Assembly (NCBI GenBank): GCA_033439765.1
Contig: JAULSN010000004.1
Coordinates: 5,714,001 to 5,778,000, forward strand
DNA: 64,000 nucleotides
From: Lasiosphaeria ovina
Taxonomy: Eukaryota > Ascomycota > Sordariomycetes > Sordariales > Lasiosphaeriaceae
Direction of reading: 5' to 3'
The position numbers and the translations under genes are program-made. Below the pieces are notes generated by a model. It saw only the letters and a program-made list of their open reading frames with translations. It did not search any database and was not told where the DNA came from. Shown here one piece after another: positions 13,199-22,433 of this stretch (positions are counted from its first letter, which is position 1; each line of letters starts with the position of its first letter).

Positions 13199-14212
13199 AT
13201 GGCCCACTCGTTCCACGTCAAGTCGTCGCAGCTGCATCTCAAATGGTCCAAGGCGCTAACCCCGGTCCTGACAGTCCCCTCGGGTGCCGAGCTGTCGTTT
13301 GACCTACGCGACGGTGGGAACAATCAGATACGGCCCGACAATGCTGCCACGGCCTTGGCCGACTTCGACTTTGCCCTAACGGACCCGGCCATGGGTCCCG
13401 TCTTTGTCGAGGGCGCCGCGCCCGGCGATGTGCTCAAGGTCGAATTCCTTGAGCTGACCCCCTCCGACTATGGTTGGACCGCCATCTTCCCGGGGTTTGG
13501 CCTGCTAGCCGACGATTTCCCCGAACCGCAGCTCAAGGTGTGGGATCTGACCGATGCCGGCCTCACTCCCTCTTCTTCGCCGGGTGGCATGCGCCGCGCC
13601 GTGTTCCGACCGGGCATCGAGGTGCCCGTCGAGCCGTTCCTGGGCGTTGTCGGCGTGGCACCCGCCACAAACGAGGAGCTCCCGACCATTCCGCCGTACG
13701 CCGCGTCGGGCGGCAACATGGACTGCCGCTACCTGAGCCGCGTTGGGAGCACCTTGTACCTACCCGTCAACGTTGCGGGCGCCCTGTTTAGCTGCGGCGA
13801 TGGTCACGCCGCGCAGGGCGACGGTGAGGTCTGCGGCACTGCCATCGAAACGCCCATGCTCGCGCGCCTGCGCCTGACGGTCGAGAAGAAGGCCGTCAGA
13901 GACGCAAAGGGCTGGGCCTTAAACTGCCCGCACTACGTCACCCCGCCACTGACGAGGGAGCAGCTCGAAGCTAAGCTCGCTCCCGCCGACAAGGGCGAGT
14001 ACGCGGCGCTGGGGATCCACGAGGATATCCGCGAGGCTAGTCGCATGGCGCTCAGAGGGCTGCTGGACTGGCTTGTTGCCGAAAAGGACTTGTCGCGGCC
14101 AGAGGCATACATGCTGGCCTCCGTGAGCTCGAGCCTCAAGATGGCCGAGGTGGTCGACATGCCCAACTATGCCATCGCGTGCTCGATTCCATTGAACGTA
14201 TTTACGGAGTGA
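13199..14212 (+). CDS. Acetamidase/formamidase-family amidohydrolase
   Basis: A single uninterrupted 337-aa frame from ATG to TGA. It matches the FmdA/AmdA family, which hydrolyses formamide or short-chain amides to ammonia and the carboxylate so they can serve as nitrogen sources. Support comes from the N-terminal DLRDGGNNQI segment, the EGAAPGDVLKVE segment, and the conserved run GDGHAAQGDGEV at about residues 201-211 with H203 and E210. There is no signal peptide or membrane segment, so it is probably cytosolic. It is shorter than the roughly 400-aa formamidases and resembles the compact fungal and bacterial members. Substrate choice (formamide, acetamide or another amide) cannot be told from sequence. 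It diverges from HIS2, with no sign of a linked pathway. Confidence 0.88.
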   Translation: MAHSFHVKSSQLHLKWSKALTPVLTVPSGAELSFDLRDGGNNQIRPDNAATALADFDFALTDPAMGPVFVEGAAPGDVLKVEFLELTPSDYGWTAIFPGFGLLADDFPEPQLKVWDLTDAGLTPSSSPGGMRRAVFRPGIEVPVEPFLGVVGVAPATNEELPTIPPYAASGGNMDCRYLSRVGSTLYLPVNVAGALFSCGDGHAAQGDGEVCGTAIETPMLARLRLTVEKKAVRDAKGWALNCPHYVTPPLTREQLEAKLAPADKGEYAALGIHEDIREASRMALRGLLDWLVAEKDLSRPEAYMLASVSSSLKMAEVVDMPNYAIACSIPLNVFTE

Positions 14213-15227
14213 AGTGCTGTTCTGTTATATGCTGCTATGACCTGCCTGTGTATATGAGCTCGTGGTAGAAATTGATAACTCAGCGAGTGACTCGTTCATA
14301 TGCCATTGCCAGACGTTCTTGATGCCTACTAGCGGCGGATGCACAAGACAGAAATATCCCACTACCCCGACGCTGTATTTTTTTAAAGAAAATAAAAATA
14401 AAAGGAAAACGGCTTAGGGCAGGAGGAAAGAGCATCAGTGCCCGGCCGCTTGCTCCGTGCTCGCCAAAGCTGGGTCGTGCGATAGTATTACCTTGGGCAA
14501 ATACCTGGCATACCGTGAAAAGATAGGATAACAGCAAGATAAAGGGCTTGTTTGTTCCAAATTGACGTAGGAGGGAAGGGGAAGACCGCGCAGCGTGCCT
14601 GCTTGGGCATACTACGGATCTGGACAGACATAAAGCAAATAAACTAAAATGAAATAAAAAGGGAGAAGGAGACGGAAACCAAGAAGTGCGCTCGCACCTT
14701 CCCTAATAAAAAGCAAAAACAATACCCCTGCGCTAAACTCGAAAAGACCATCTCCCACACCATGCACGGAACCCCTTCGATTGACGCATAATCATTGCTC
14801 CCTTATGATGAAGCGATAAAAACTATATTTTTAGGTCTCGGAGGCAAGAGCGACTGGCGTAGGGCAAGAGTCATTAGCCAAGAGCAAGAGCAACCGCCGC
14901 AGGGAAAGAGACACCAACCAAGGGCAAGAGCGGCCAGCGAACAACATTTTAGTGTCCAAATCAGGGGGTTCCCGCGCAAAGAAGGCAGGAAACAAAAACG
15001 TCAATCAATATAGAGTGTATTACCAGTAACATCTAGTATAACCCGGAGGTCTAACAATAGCAAGAATAAAACTCGTACTTAAAGACCTCGAAGAGAACTT
15101 GGAAAGAAATGCCCCGAAAGCCACCGTAAGAGCTTTAAGCAGTAGAAAGGTGGCCTCGACTAAATAAAAGCCTTAAACAGGTTATTCTAATACCAACGTA
15201 CATTAGCCTGAAAGGACAAAAATATAA
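14213..15227. other. Spacer downstream of the formamidase gene
   Basis: No gene is seen. An AT-rich stretch with AATAAA-like strings at about 14380-14405 may belong to the 3' end of the formamidase transcript. At about 14845-14935 a short degenerate repeat of GGGCAAGAGC-like units recurs about four times. The remainder is featureless. Confidence 0.5.
15218..15222 (-). terminator. RNA polymerase III terminator of tRNA-Arg(CCT)
   Basis: A run of five A on the plus strand (five T on the transcribed minus strand) begins six bases past the tRNA 3' end, the usual position and form of a Pol III stop. Confidence 0.7.
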
Positions 15228-15311
15228 CGACGAAGATGGGACTCGAACCCACAACCTCAGTCTTGATCCTTCTAATAGGAGGACCACACGCTACCATTGC
15301 GCCACTCCGCC
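15228..15311 (-). tRNA. tRNA-Arg (anticodon CCT) with a 12-nt intron
   Basis: The minus strand folds into a cloverleaf once a 12-nt intron is removed. Acceptor strands GGCGGAG and CTTCGTC pair over 7 bp with two G-U pairs. The D stem is GCGC/GCGT, the anticodon stem TGGTC/GACTG, and the T arm GTGGG-TTCGAGT-CCCAT. The loop reads CTCCTA, then the intron, then A, so the intron follows position 37 as in eukaryotic nuclear tRNAs, and its AGGA can pair with the anticodon. CCT decodes AGG. Mature length is 72 nt. Confidence 0.93.
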
Positions 15312-16007
15312 AGTAATCACTTAGCTATCTTAGCTTCGTGATTCGATGAATTCCGAGCTAGCTAAGGTAAACTATGGAGCAAAAATGACATCATTTTGGC
15401 AATATTGGGGTTAGGGTTATAAGAGAGCCTTCTTCGATAGATCGTGAAGCAGCTTAACTTGACGTGTAGAATTAAAATAAAGAGAAGTCTACTTAAACTA
15501 TAGTTAACGATAAGATATTGAATTCTATATTGAGCAACTATCCTAGTTAAAATATAGCTTGATGCCGCTTTGCTCGCCCTTAGATAGTAACTACCGTAAG
15601 TACCTAAGGCCTAGCGGTAACAATTGAGGTTATCGTTAAATCCACCAAAACTTCAACCACAATACCATTAGTCGCACCACTATAGTAACAATAATGAATA
15701 TACGCTACCTAGCAAACTAGGAATGGGCGTTCAACGGCCTTTCCTTTCTTCATTGCCTCTGGCGGCCCTTCCGGGGCGCCTACCACGGGCTACTCAGTAC
15801 GATCAAAAGTCGTTCTTTCCTCGTGCCGTTCTCTCCTCCTGCCGTACTTTCCTCTTACAATTTCTCGTTATTTTAATTTTATCCGATCGACCAGTCCCTA
15901 TCTTACATTTGATACAGACCTAAACTAATAAATCTCTATATGAGAATGGTTCGGCATATAAATGGAGTTGAGAGAAGACAGCCTCTCTCCGCCACCTACG
16001 CCGCCTT
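15312..16007. other. AT-rich, TpA-rich patch without genes
   Basis: Up to about 15720 the sequence is clearly richer in A and T than its surroundings and dense in TA dinucleotides, such as repeated TTAACTATAG-like strings. No open frame is convincing. This look is common for old repeats mutated by repeat-induced point mutation in ascomycetes, but no terminal repeats or transposase remnant could be recognised. Confidence 0.45.
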
Positions 16008-17983
16008 ATGGCTCGCAAGCTCGCCCACGGTGTCTCCGTTCAGCTGATCAACAACAGCTACATAGGGTACTCAGCCGGCTACCCGGAGCCGGGGCGGCCG
16101 TATTACCTGAAGCGTATCAACAGCACAGGCATCATCACGAAGATCAGGCACCCGGGCTTCATCTAACACGTAACACTTAATACTTACGCTCCTAGGCTCA
16201 TCGCCTTCCAGGGCAGAGGGGGCGTCACAAATCCTATGTGCATTACTACAGGGACACGCCGGACAGCTTTGGCGGCTGTATGCAAAGCTCAAGAAAGCAA
16301 TGATCTCGATCTCTGGCAACAGCAGCTATATGGTCGCCCACAACACACCCCCGGTTGCCTCAGAGCGCCAGACTGGGAACCATTCACTTGGATCGATGTT
16401 AGATACACTGGCCCCAATTGAGCTGGGCCGAGAAAACCCCTAGACACTCTCGGAGCTACGCTTGTTCTTTGTTACGCGAATTGGTGACGATTATGTGTGT
16501 GAGAACTTCAATGCGGACGACTATCTGTCCTGCTGTGCTCAGGACCGAGCCGACATTGACGACTTCATTCGAGAGACTGAAGATGTGTGCCCCAAGACTC
16601 TCGAAACCATCCTCTCCAAGCTGTCTGCACCACAGACCCAGTGGAGAAACATCATGCAGGGCATCGCTGTTCAAGCGGCCCGAGTCTTCAGCGCCCAAAA
16701 ACGCGTGAGGCCTACCTATTCGAGTAGTACTTCGGAGGAGCGCCTGGTCCAGTTTTTGTACCGCGAAGACCCCGAATGGGACGAATGTGAAGTAGATGTG
16801 AGCGAAGAAAACTGTCTAGAATCACCAAACAACGTGGGGGTACAAGACGGCCATTCGGAAACGGAATATGTCGAAGCAGATGATCGAGAGAAATTATTTT
16901 ACAAGACGCTAGATATTGCGACTGACTCCAGCGTCGACTTCAAAAATTTCCTGGACCGTTACTCTCGATTCTCAAAAAATGCATTGATCCATATATATGG
17001 GTCTAAATCTTGGGCGCTGGCCGGGCCGCCTACCAGGAGTATCTACAAGGTCTCAACGAGGACAGAGAGTCGAAGCGGTGCCCCGGCTGGTACCTCGCGG
17101 TCGGGTCCGATTCTAAGGACAGATCCTTTTTCAAGAAGTACATTGGCCAGACAAAACGAACCATTCTGGTACGGACTTCAGAGCATCGGAACTGTGCCGC
17201 TGTTCTGAAGCGATTCTTGGCAGACGGCAACGAACTAGAGGACTATCTGGACTCTGGTCGAACCCAGCTCTTTTACTTCGTCTGGGCGCTCAAACCGACG
17301 CGCACTTTTAAATTTATCCGCCTGGGACAAGCTCACGGCGACCTTGGCTTTGGGGAGCTTGAGCAGTCCCTTTGGCTGAACATAGTGGAGCATTTTTTCT
17401 CTCTCACGTTCCAAACCCTTCAACGAGGTACGCTGAGAGAATATCTCGGGGAGAATGCACTGGAGTCTGTCGACTTCGGTTTAAATGTCTCCCTCCCTAT
17501 TCTTCAGTCCCACTGGCACCTGAATCGTGTTATTCGTCTAAACTTTACTTGCACAATTCCCGAGGTCGTTCGTTTTGCCAAGGAACGGATGAGACTACGT
17601 GTCAAATCTGCTCAGGCGAAAAACAAGGAGTTGAACTGCGCACCTTCCCGGGAGAACATGAGAATTCTCAACAAGAAGCAATCAAGTAGCAACTGGGATA
17701 CTATTGCGGAAGTCATCTGCAACTTAAGCAACCAAGTTCCGAGATCCCAACCCAGTACGGGGTGAGCCCACGCAAGTGAAGGTTTACTGCAAAAAGTGTG
17801 GCACTGTCAACACGGACACTGCTAGCCACTATTCACATACAGACTGGCGCGTACGTGATACGTCGACAGAGATGTGGACATTGTCCACTTACCGGACGCG
17901 ACATTCGGAATGCGCGTCAGCACGCAGCAACTTACCACGTTCCGGTGGAGCTTATTCCCACCATCCGGAGACAAGCAGCATAA
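16008..17983 (+). pseudogene. Probable decayed GIY-YIG-like plus zinc-finger protein gene
   Basis: Coding-like sequence runs through four frame segments. Segment 1 starts at ATG 16008 and fits a plausible intron at 16114-16195 (donor GTATCA, CTAAC branch, CCTAG acceptor) that restores frame. Segment 2 (16196 to about 17008) is open except for one in-frame TAG at 16441-16443. Segment 3 (about 17007-17765) is in another frame without its own ATG and carries a GIY-YIG-like core: GWYLAVG, then KKYIGQTKR, R and H in VRTSEH, and later an acidic GELEQS. Segments 4 and 5 (17776-17850 and 17843-17983) are in two further frames and hold a CKKC/HYSH motif and a C-x2-C-x12-H-x4-H finger. I could not connect segments 2-5 with proper splice sites, so decay by stop and frameshifts is likelier than introns. 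The GIY-YIG assignment rests on motif spacing only. Confidence 0.5.
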
Positions 17984-20004
17984 CTTTCCATTTTTCCTGG
18001 TTCTAGTCGGAGCCTTGAACTCGCTAGAGACATGTTAGTTAGTTCTTAGCGGTGTAGTACGAAATAGAGAGCTTCGGCTTTTTTCTCCGATCTGATGTCT
18101 ACGCACATAGAATGGTGACTGCCTTTGCATGACGAAAAACTAAGGGCTGCTTAAATACTATATATTGATAATAGGTACCTACTTTCCAAAAGCTTGGCTA
18201 ACAAGATTTCCAATACCCGAACCCTAACGCTGATTGGACAACTGGAGAGAGAGCTCGATTCTGGCAGTGGAAATGGGCTATGAGTTTGAGATCTCTGAGC
18301 CTACACTACATCATCAAGCTGGAGAAGAAGAGGAGTGCATGTGGGATCAGTGGAAGCCCATGGAACGACGAGATCGGTTCGGTGGTCCATGCCAAATTCT
18401 TTCTTCAATATGCCCATATTCGCACTAACTCCCGCAACAATCCCAACGAGAGCAACGGAACTAGTTGAGCAAATTTGCCGAGATTACTCAACTGACCTCC
18501 TTAAGCCTTTCATCAAATTCACAATCTCTCTCGCTACATCCATCCGGCCCGTTTCACACACATCATTTCGAAAAGCCACGGTCGTTATCATGGATGCATA
18601 CCCAACTGGACCCATACCAACGAATTGATGTCTCTGCTGCTGGACTTGGCAAGAGAGGCACTGGGTTGCGTCTTTCCCACAGCATTCCCTGGATCCATCA
18701 TACCAAATTTCACGGTCTCGCCAGCTCAGTCTGAGTTCAGTGCCGGACTGGCCTCACACGCACGAATTACTTTCGCTGCTGACCGATCTGGGTCAAGACA
18801 AGGCAACACCATGCATGAAAGAACTGGTTCGATACTTCAACGACGACGACTGGACCCAGATTGACTACTGGGCCAATTTGAATCGCGCTGCATTTGTTTA
18901 GGAGGTTTTAGGCTTAGAGGATAGAAATCCTCCACCACAAAACATCCCGGCGGATAACATCGGCTCGGGTACCGATACAGGTGGGGAGTTAGTGGACTAA
19001 GAGGGACATAGGGGACAATTAACCCCTGAAGAGCTTCCTTTTTCTTGCTTGTCTTTGTTGCTTTTACATACAGCTAGTCGAGGGCGACCTCTTATCACAT
19101 AGAAGAGGCGAATTTATGACTGGGTGTGATCCCATAGCGAGAAATGGCCTAAGCGCCTAAGATGGCCCTTATGGCCTCAGAAAATATTTCTGCCCCCCGT
19201 TTTCCAGTTTTTAGGTCCTCCAGCTATCATCAATACAATCATTTTCCATTTTACTCTACTTTTCTTATTATAGCCATCATTACTGCACCCACCCCCTCTA
19301 TTTTCTAGCGTTTTTATATTAATTTACCTTACCTTGGTTACAGGGTACCTAGCTATCTATGTAGTATCTACGGAGTACCTCCCAACAGACCTCTGTTTTC
19401 GCGAAGCAGTGCGACTATCTGACCTCATCTACTGCTAGGCTGTATCTCTCTCCGTACTAATGTTGCCACAGCATCACTTTTAAAATATATTCCCCATTCC
19501 ATTTCTTTCTGACCCCAGCTTAGTTCACTGCTTGGGCGGACTGCGCTCTTCGAAAGTTCCTGTGCCTTTTTATTTAATGATAAGGCCTTTTTGTGTCTTA
19601 TAATGGCATTTATTTATCCCAGAATCACGTCGCTACTCTGAGACGTTGGCCTTCCATTTTTTCTCTCCGGCCGTTAACCTCTTCTCACTTTGGCTGGCCC
19701 GACGGGCCGATTTTACGCTACCGCGAGCGTGCTACCATTTTACGAGAATAAAAAAAGGGGGAGATGGAGCCAGAGTCAGCACTTAAGGGGCAGCGATTCA
19801 TACTGGCACCTTCCGGGACGCACTTCAGTTGCGCCCACTCTTCTCCAAAGGGGCCCATTTCTTATCAGTTATTCGGACCATGGATTCGGGTTTTCGTTCT
19901 TATCTATACACATTGTAATTCGTCGGTAGGAGCTTTTCGATGCGTCCGGTTCGATATTATCGTGCCCGTAGCCTCTTGGGGCGCCTTGACCGGCGACATC
20001 CTTC
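17984..20004. other. Spacer with unassigned coding-like fragments
   Basis: Several short open pieces at about 18230-18895 look protein-coding but do not join into one frame, and I recognise no family. Two of them, near 18608-18660 and 18745-18800, encode related peptides sharing W-x-H-T-x-E-L-x-S-L-L-x-D-L. The second ends in a stop at about 18900. From 18900 to 20004 the sequence is gene-free, with pyrimidine-rich and AT-rich stretches and a cluster of TACCTTACC and TACGGAGTAC motifs at 19324-19380. Some of the right end is probably 3' untranslated sequence of the PPTase gene. Confidence 0.4.
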
Positions 20005-20846
20005 TCACCTCGACTTCCTCCTGGAATTCTTGATGGGGCTGTACACGCCCATGCGGTTGGGATCGAAGCCCATGCACACGGCTATCGCGTAGCCGCCGTC
20101 ATGGCTGATGCTGACGAGTGCTTCCTGGTCGGGGACGCCTTCGCGGTGGCCCATGACGGTGACCACGGGCGGTCCGCCTCGCGTCGAGGGGGGTGTTATG
20201 CCGTGCTGCTGCCGCCCGGCTTCCTCGAGCGTCTCCTTGACGAGCGTGGGCTCGGCGTCGAGCTCGTCAGCGGTCTTTGCGGATTTCCCGAGCTGCCTCT
20301 TGTGTTTTTCCAGCTCCAGCTTTAGCGCTTGCTGCAGCGGCGAAAATGGGTCCACCGTCTCCGCTGTTGTAGTCTCTGGACCATTTTGTTCGCTTTTCCT
20401 GCCGGACAACACTTCGATGTCGTGCAAGTACAGCCAGCGCCAGGGGTGTGCTTTAAGGACAGCCTCTTTCGCTGCCCATCTGGATTTTTTTTTGCGTTTG
20501 CACGTCAGCATTAGCCAGCCATGGGCGCGCAGCAAAGAAAGGCGCATGGTAAAAAGCAAGCGCACCTTCCAGCAACATATTCGAGCGTCCTGTTCGTTAT
20601 CTCTATCTCGGGCCACACTTTCTTCTCGGAGGAACCTTCGGATTTGGATCTGTACCATTTGTCGGTTTCAAAAATCAGGTCAATGTTGAATGGGCGGGCC
20701 ATGAGCTCCTTGGGCGTTAGGATGCGACGGAGGAAACGGGCGGCATTGGGGCTCTTGAGAATCGGATGGATCCTCTGTGTCTTGATAATGTCTACCCCGA
20801 CCTGGAATGGGAACGGAAATGGTAGTTTCGGTAGCGGAGGCCCCAT
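20005..20846 (-). CDS. PPT2: Holo-[acyl-carrier-protein] synthase (AcpS-type 4'-phosphopantetheinyl transferase)
   Basis: The enzyme moves the phosphopantetheine arm of coenzyme A onto a conserved serine of acyl carrier protein. Two exons (20846-20566 and 20479-20005) give 251 aa. The N-terminus carries VGVDIIKTQRI, with the Mg2+ ligand D19, followed by F-x2-RILTPKEL. The split codon at the junction rebuilds AGRWAAKEAVLKA, with ligand E99, exactly as in the family; the intron has donor GTGCGC and acceptor TCCAG. A charged region of roughly 90 residues follows before the C-terminal VSISHDGGYAIAV strand. Fungal AcpS-type enzymes of this kind resemble yeast Ppt2, which activates mitochondrial ACP. 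No clear targeting peptide precedes the domain, so location is inferred. The symbol is by family analogy. Confidence 0.88.
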
Positions 20847-21367
20847 TGTCGAGCTTTAACTCTGCGAGAGCTTGCGGCGGTGGAAAGAAGGCAACGCCCG
20901 CTCAATTCAATTGGCAGTTGCGGATTTCGAGACTCCAAACGCGTCACGCGGGTACAGCACAATTGGTTACGGACCCCAACGAGGCTAGGCCATAATAGGC
21001 TTAGATTACCCCAGACGATGGCCGGTAACTTATCGATAAGGAATTGGCAAAACACCAAGAACAGACTGGAACGAACCTACGTCACTGAACAATTTAACGA
21101 CAAATCCCTTGCTGTAAAAATAACGCTGGAAGCCAAGTGGAAACCGTACCAACGCCATGAAGTTAATATCTCAGACCCCCACAGCTATCACAAGATCGAT
21201 CCCATTCTTTTGCTATGCTGCCGCTGAAATTCCCCAGACCCCGAGACAATGAAGAAATCCGTCAGTTCCCACCAACTAAAGGCAAATCGCTGGCGCGCAC
21301 GGTAGAATAAGCTACCTAGCCAGACGTGTGAAAGCACACGAGTCTCGGAATGATTCCAGAGAGGTGT
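20847..21367. other. Spacer between the PPTase and DUF1774 genes
   Basis: About 520 bases with no supported gene. It should contain the PPTase 5' region and the 3' end of the DUF1774 transcript. Nothing distinctive is visible. Confidence 0.5.
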
Positions 21368-22433
21368 TTACGGGTCCGTGAGCAGAGGAGCGCGCTCCGT
21401 ATCGGCCGCCGACCGGTCCTTGCGGGTGGTCAAGGCCGGCACAGCCACGATGAAAGACAGGACAAACAGGACAGCCATAATGGTGAAAGCAAAGATCCAC
21501 TGGAACGCGATAATCTTGCTAAAGAACTGAGCGACGCCGAGAGATGCCGCCAACACGCTGAGGTTGAAGCCCATGGTGTAGTCCTGCAGAGAATGTTAAC
21601 GACAAGAACACGGTCAACAGGGGGAGCTTAAACACACCTTGTAAATCACAATGAAGAACATGCCGAATACCAGGATCGACCAAATGAAGATGTTGGCAAA
21701 GACGCGAGCAACCAGGTTCCCTTGGTAAGGAATCATGATAGCCCCGTTCCAGTAGATAGCCACAAACGTCCACGCCAGCGGCCCCGAGACGGCGGGCAGG
21801 TGGATGAAGCGGGGGTACGTGTTATGGCGGAAGTAGAGTGCGGTCAAGTTGAAGAAGTTGATGACGAGAATCACCTCAGCCCAGACGAAGTGGCTCCGCA
21901 CAAAGAGCATCACGAAGGCGAAGTGGAGGAGGTTGTTGAAGATGAAGTGGCTCCCGACCGAGCAGGCGGCGTTGACCGTCTCGACCTTTGTCGAGAACAG
22001 GTGCGTGATGTAAACCAGCTGCAGGATGAAGAGGACGAGCCTGTCGAAGCAACGACGTTAGCGAACCCCAGCACCCCGGCGAGGCGACACTTGCTCGCGT
22101 ACACCCGAAGGAGGGCCGTTACCTACCAGTAGATATCCGTGATGACCGAGTTGAGGGTAAACCCCGAGAAGTAAAAGTAGTTTTGCTCCCAGATCTTGCG
22201 GCGGACGAAGTGGCCATCGTGAGGCGCGTCGTACGTGTAGTATATGGTGGTGATGAGCGACAGCAGCCAAGTCACCAAGGTCAGGACCTTGTACGTGATG
22301 ACCGAGTTGGCACTATGCGAGTCCCGCTTCGCGAACGGGTTGACTGTTTCGAGCCTGTTAGCATCGTGGCGCACGGACTATTAAAGAGTTGGCATTTCCA
22401 GTTGGGGGACATACTGTGGTTTAGACGGTCCAT
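21368..22433 (-). CDS. DUF1774-family multipass membrane protein
   Basis: Four exons (22433-22415, 22343-22127, 22040-21638, 21583-21368) give 284 aa. The first exon is only 19 nt and encodes MDRLNH plus one base; it is supported by a perfect GTATGT donor and restores frame into NPFAKRDSHS. The protein has about seven hydrophobic segments, including YKVLTLVTWLLSLITTIYYT, VITDIYWLVLFILQLVYI and AFQWIFAFTIMAVLFVLSF, and no signal peptide. The sequence pattern (an NPF start, PHDG, NSVITDIYW, SHFI-NNLLHFAFVM, NLTALYFRH, SGPLAWTFVA, KDYTMGF) is that of the fungal DUF1774 family as I know it. Its function is unknown. The C-terminus is hydrophilic and ends in a short acidic tail. Confidence 0.82.

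Noticed and set aside
15409..15420. GGTTAGGGTTA string, telomere-like
   Set aside because: There is less than two repeat units and no array, so this is not a telomere or an interstitial telomeric tract of note.
16398..16443. Possible intron (GTTAGA to CCCTAG) removing the in-frame stop of the GIY-YIG locus
   Set aside because: Removing its 46 bases shifts the frame, so it does not rescue the reading frame; a 90-base alternative from 16354 has a poor donor.
17762..17842. Possible intron (GTGAGC to ATACAG) joining the GIY-YIG segment to the zinc-finger segment
   Set aside because: The donor is excellent, but the phases do not match: exon 1 ends two bases into a codon and the finger frame needs a whole-codon start.
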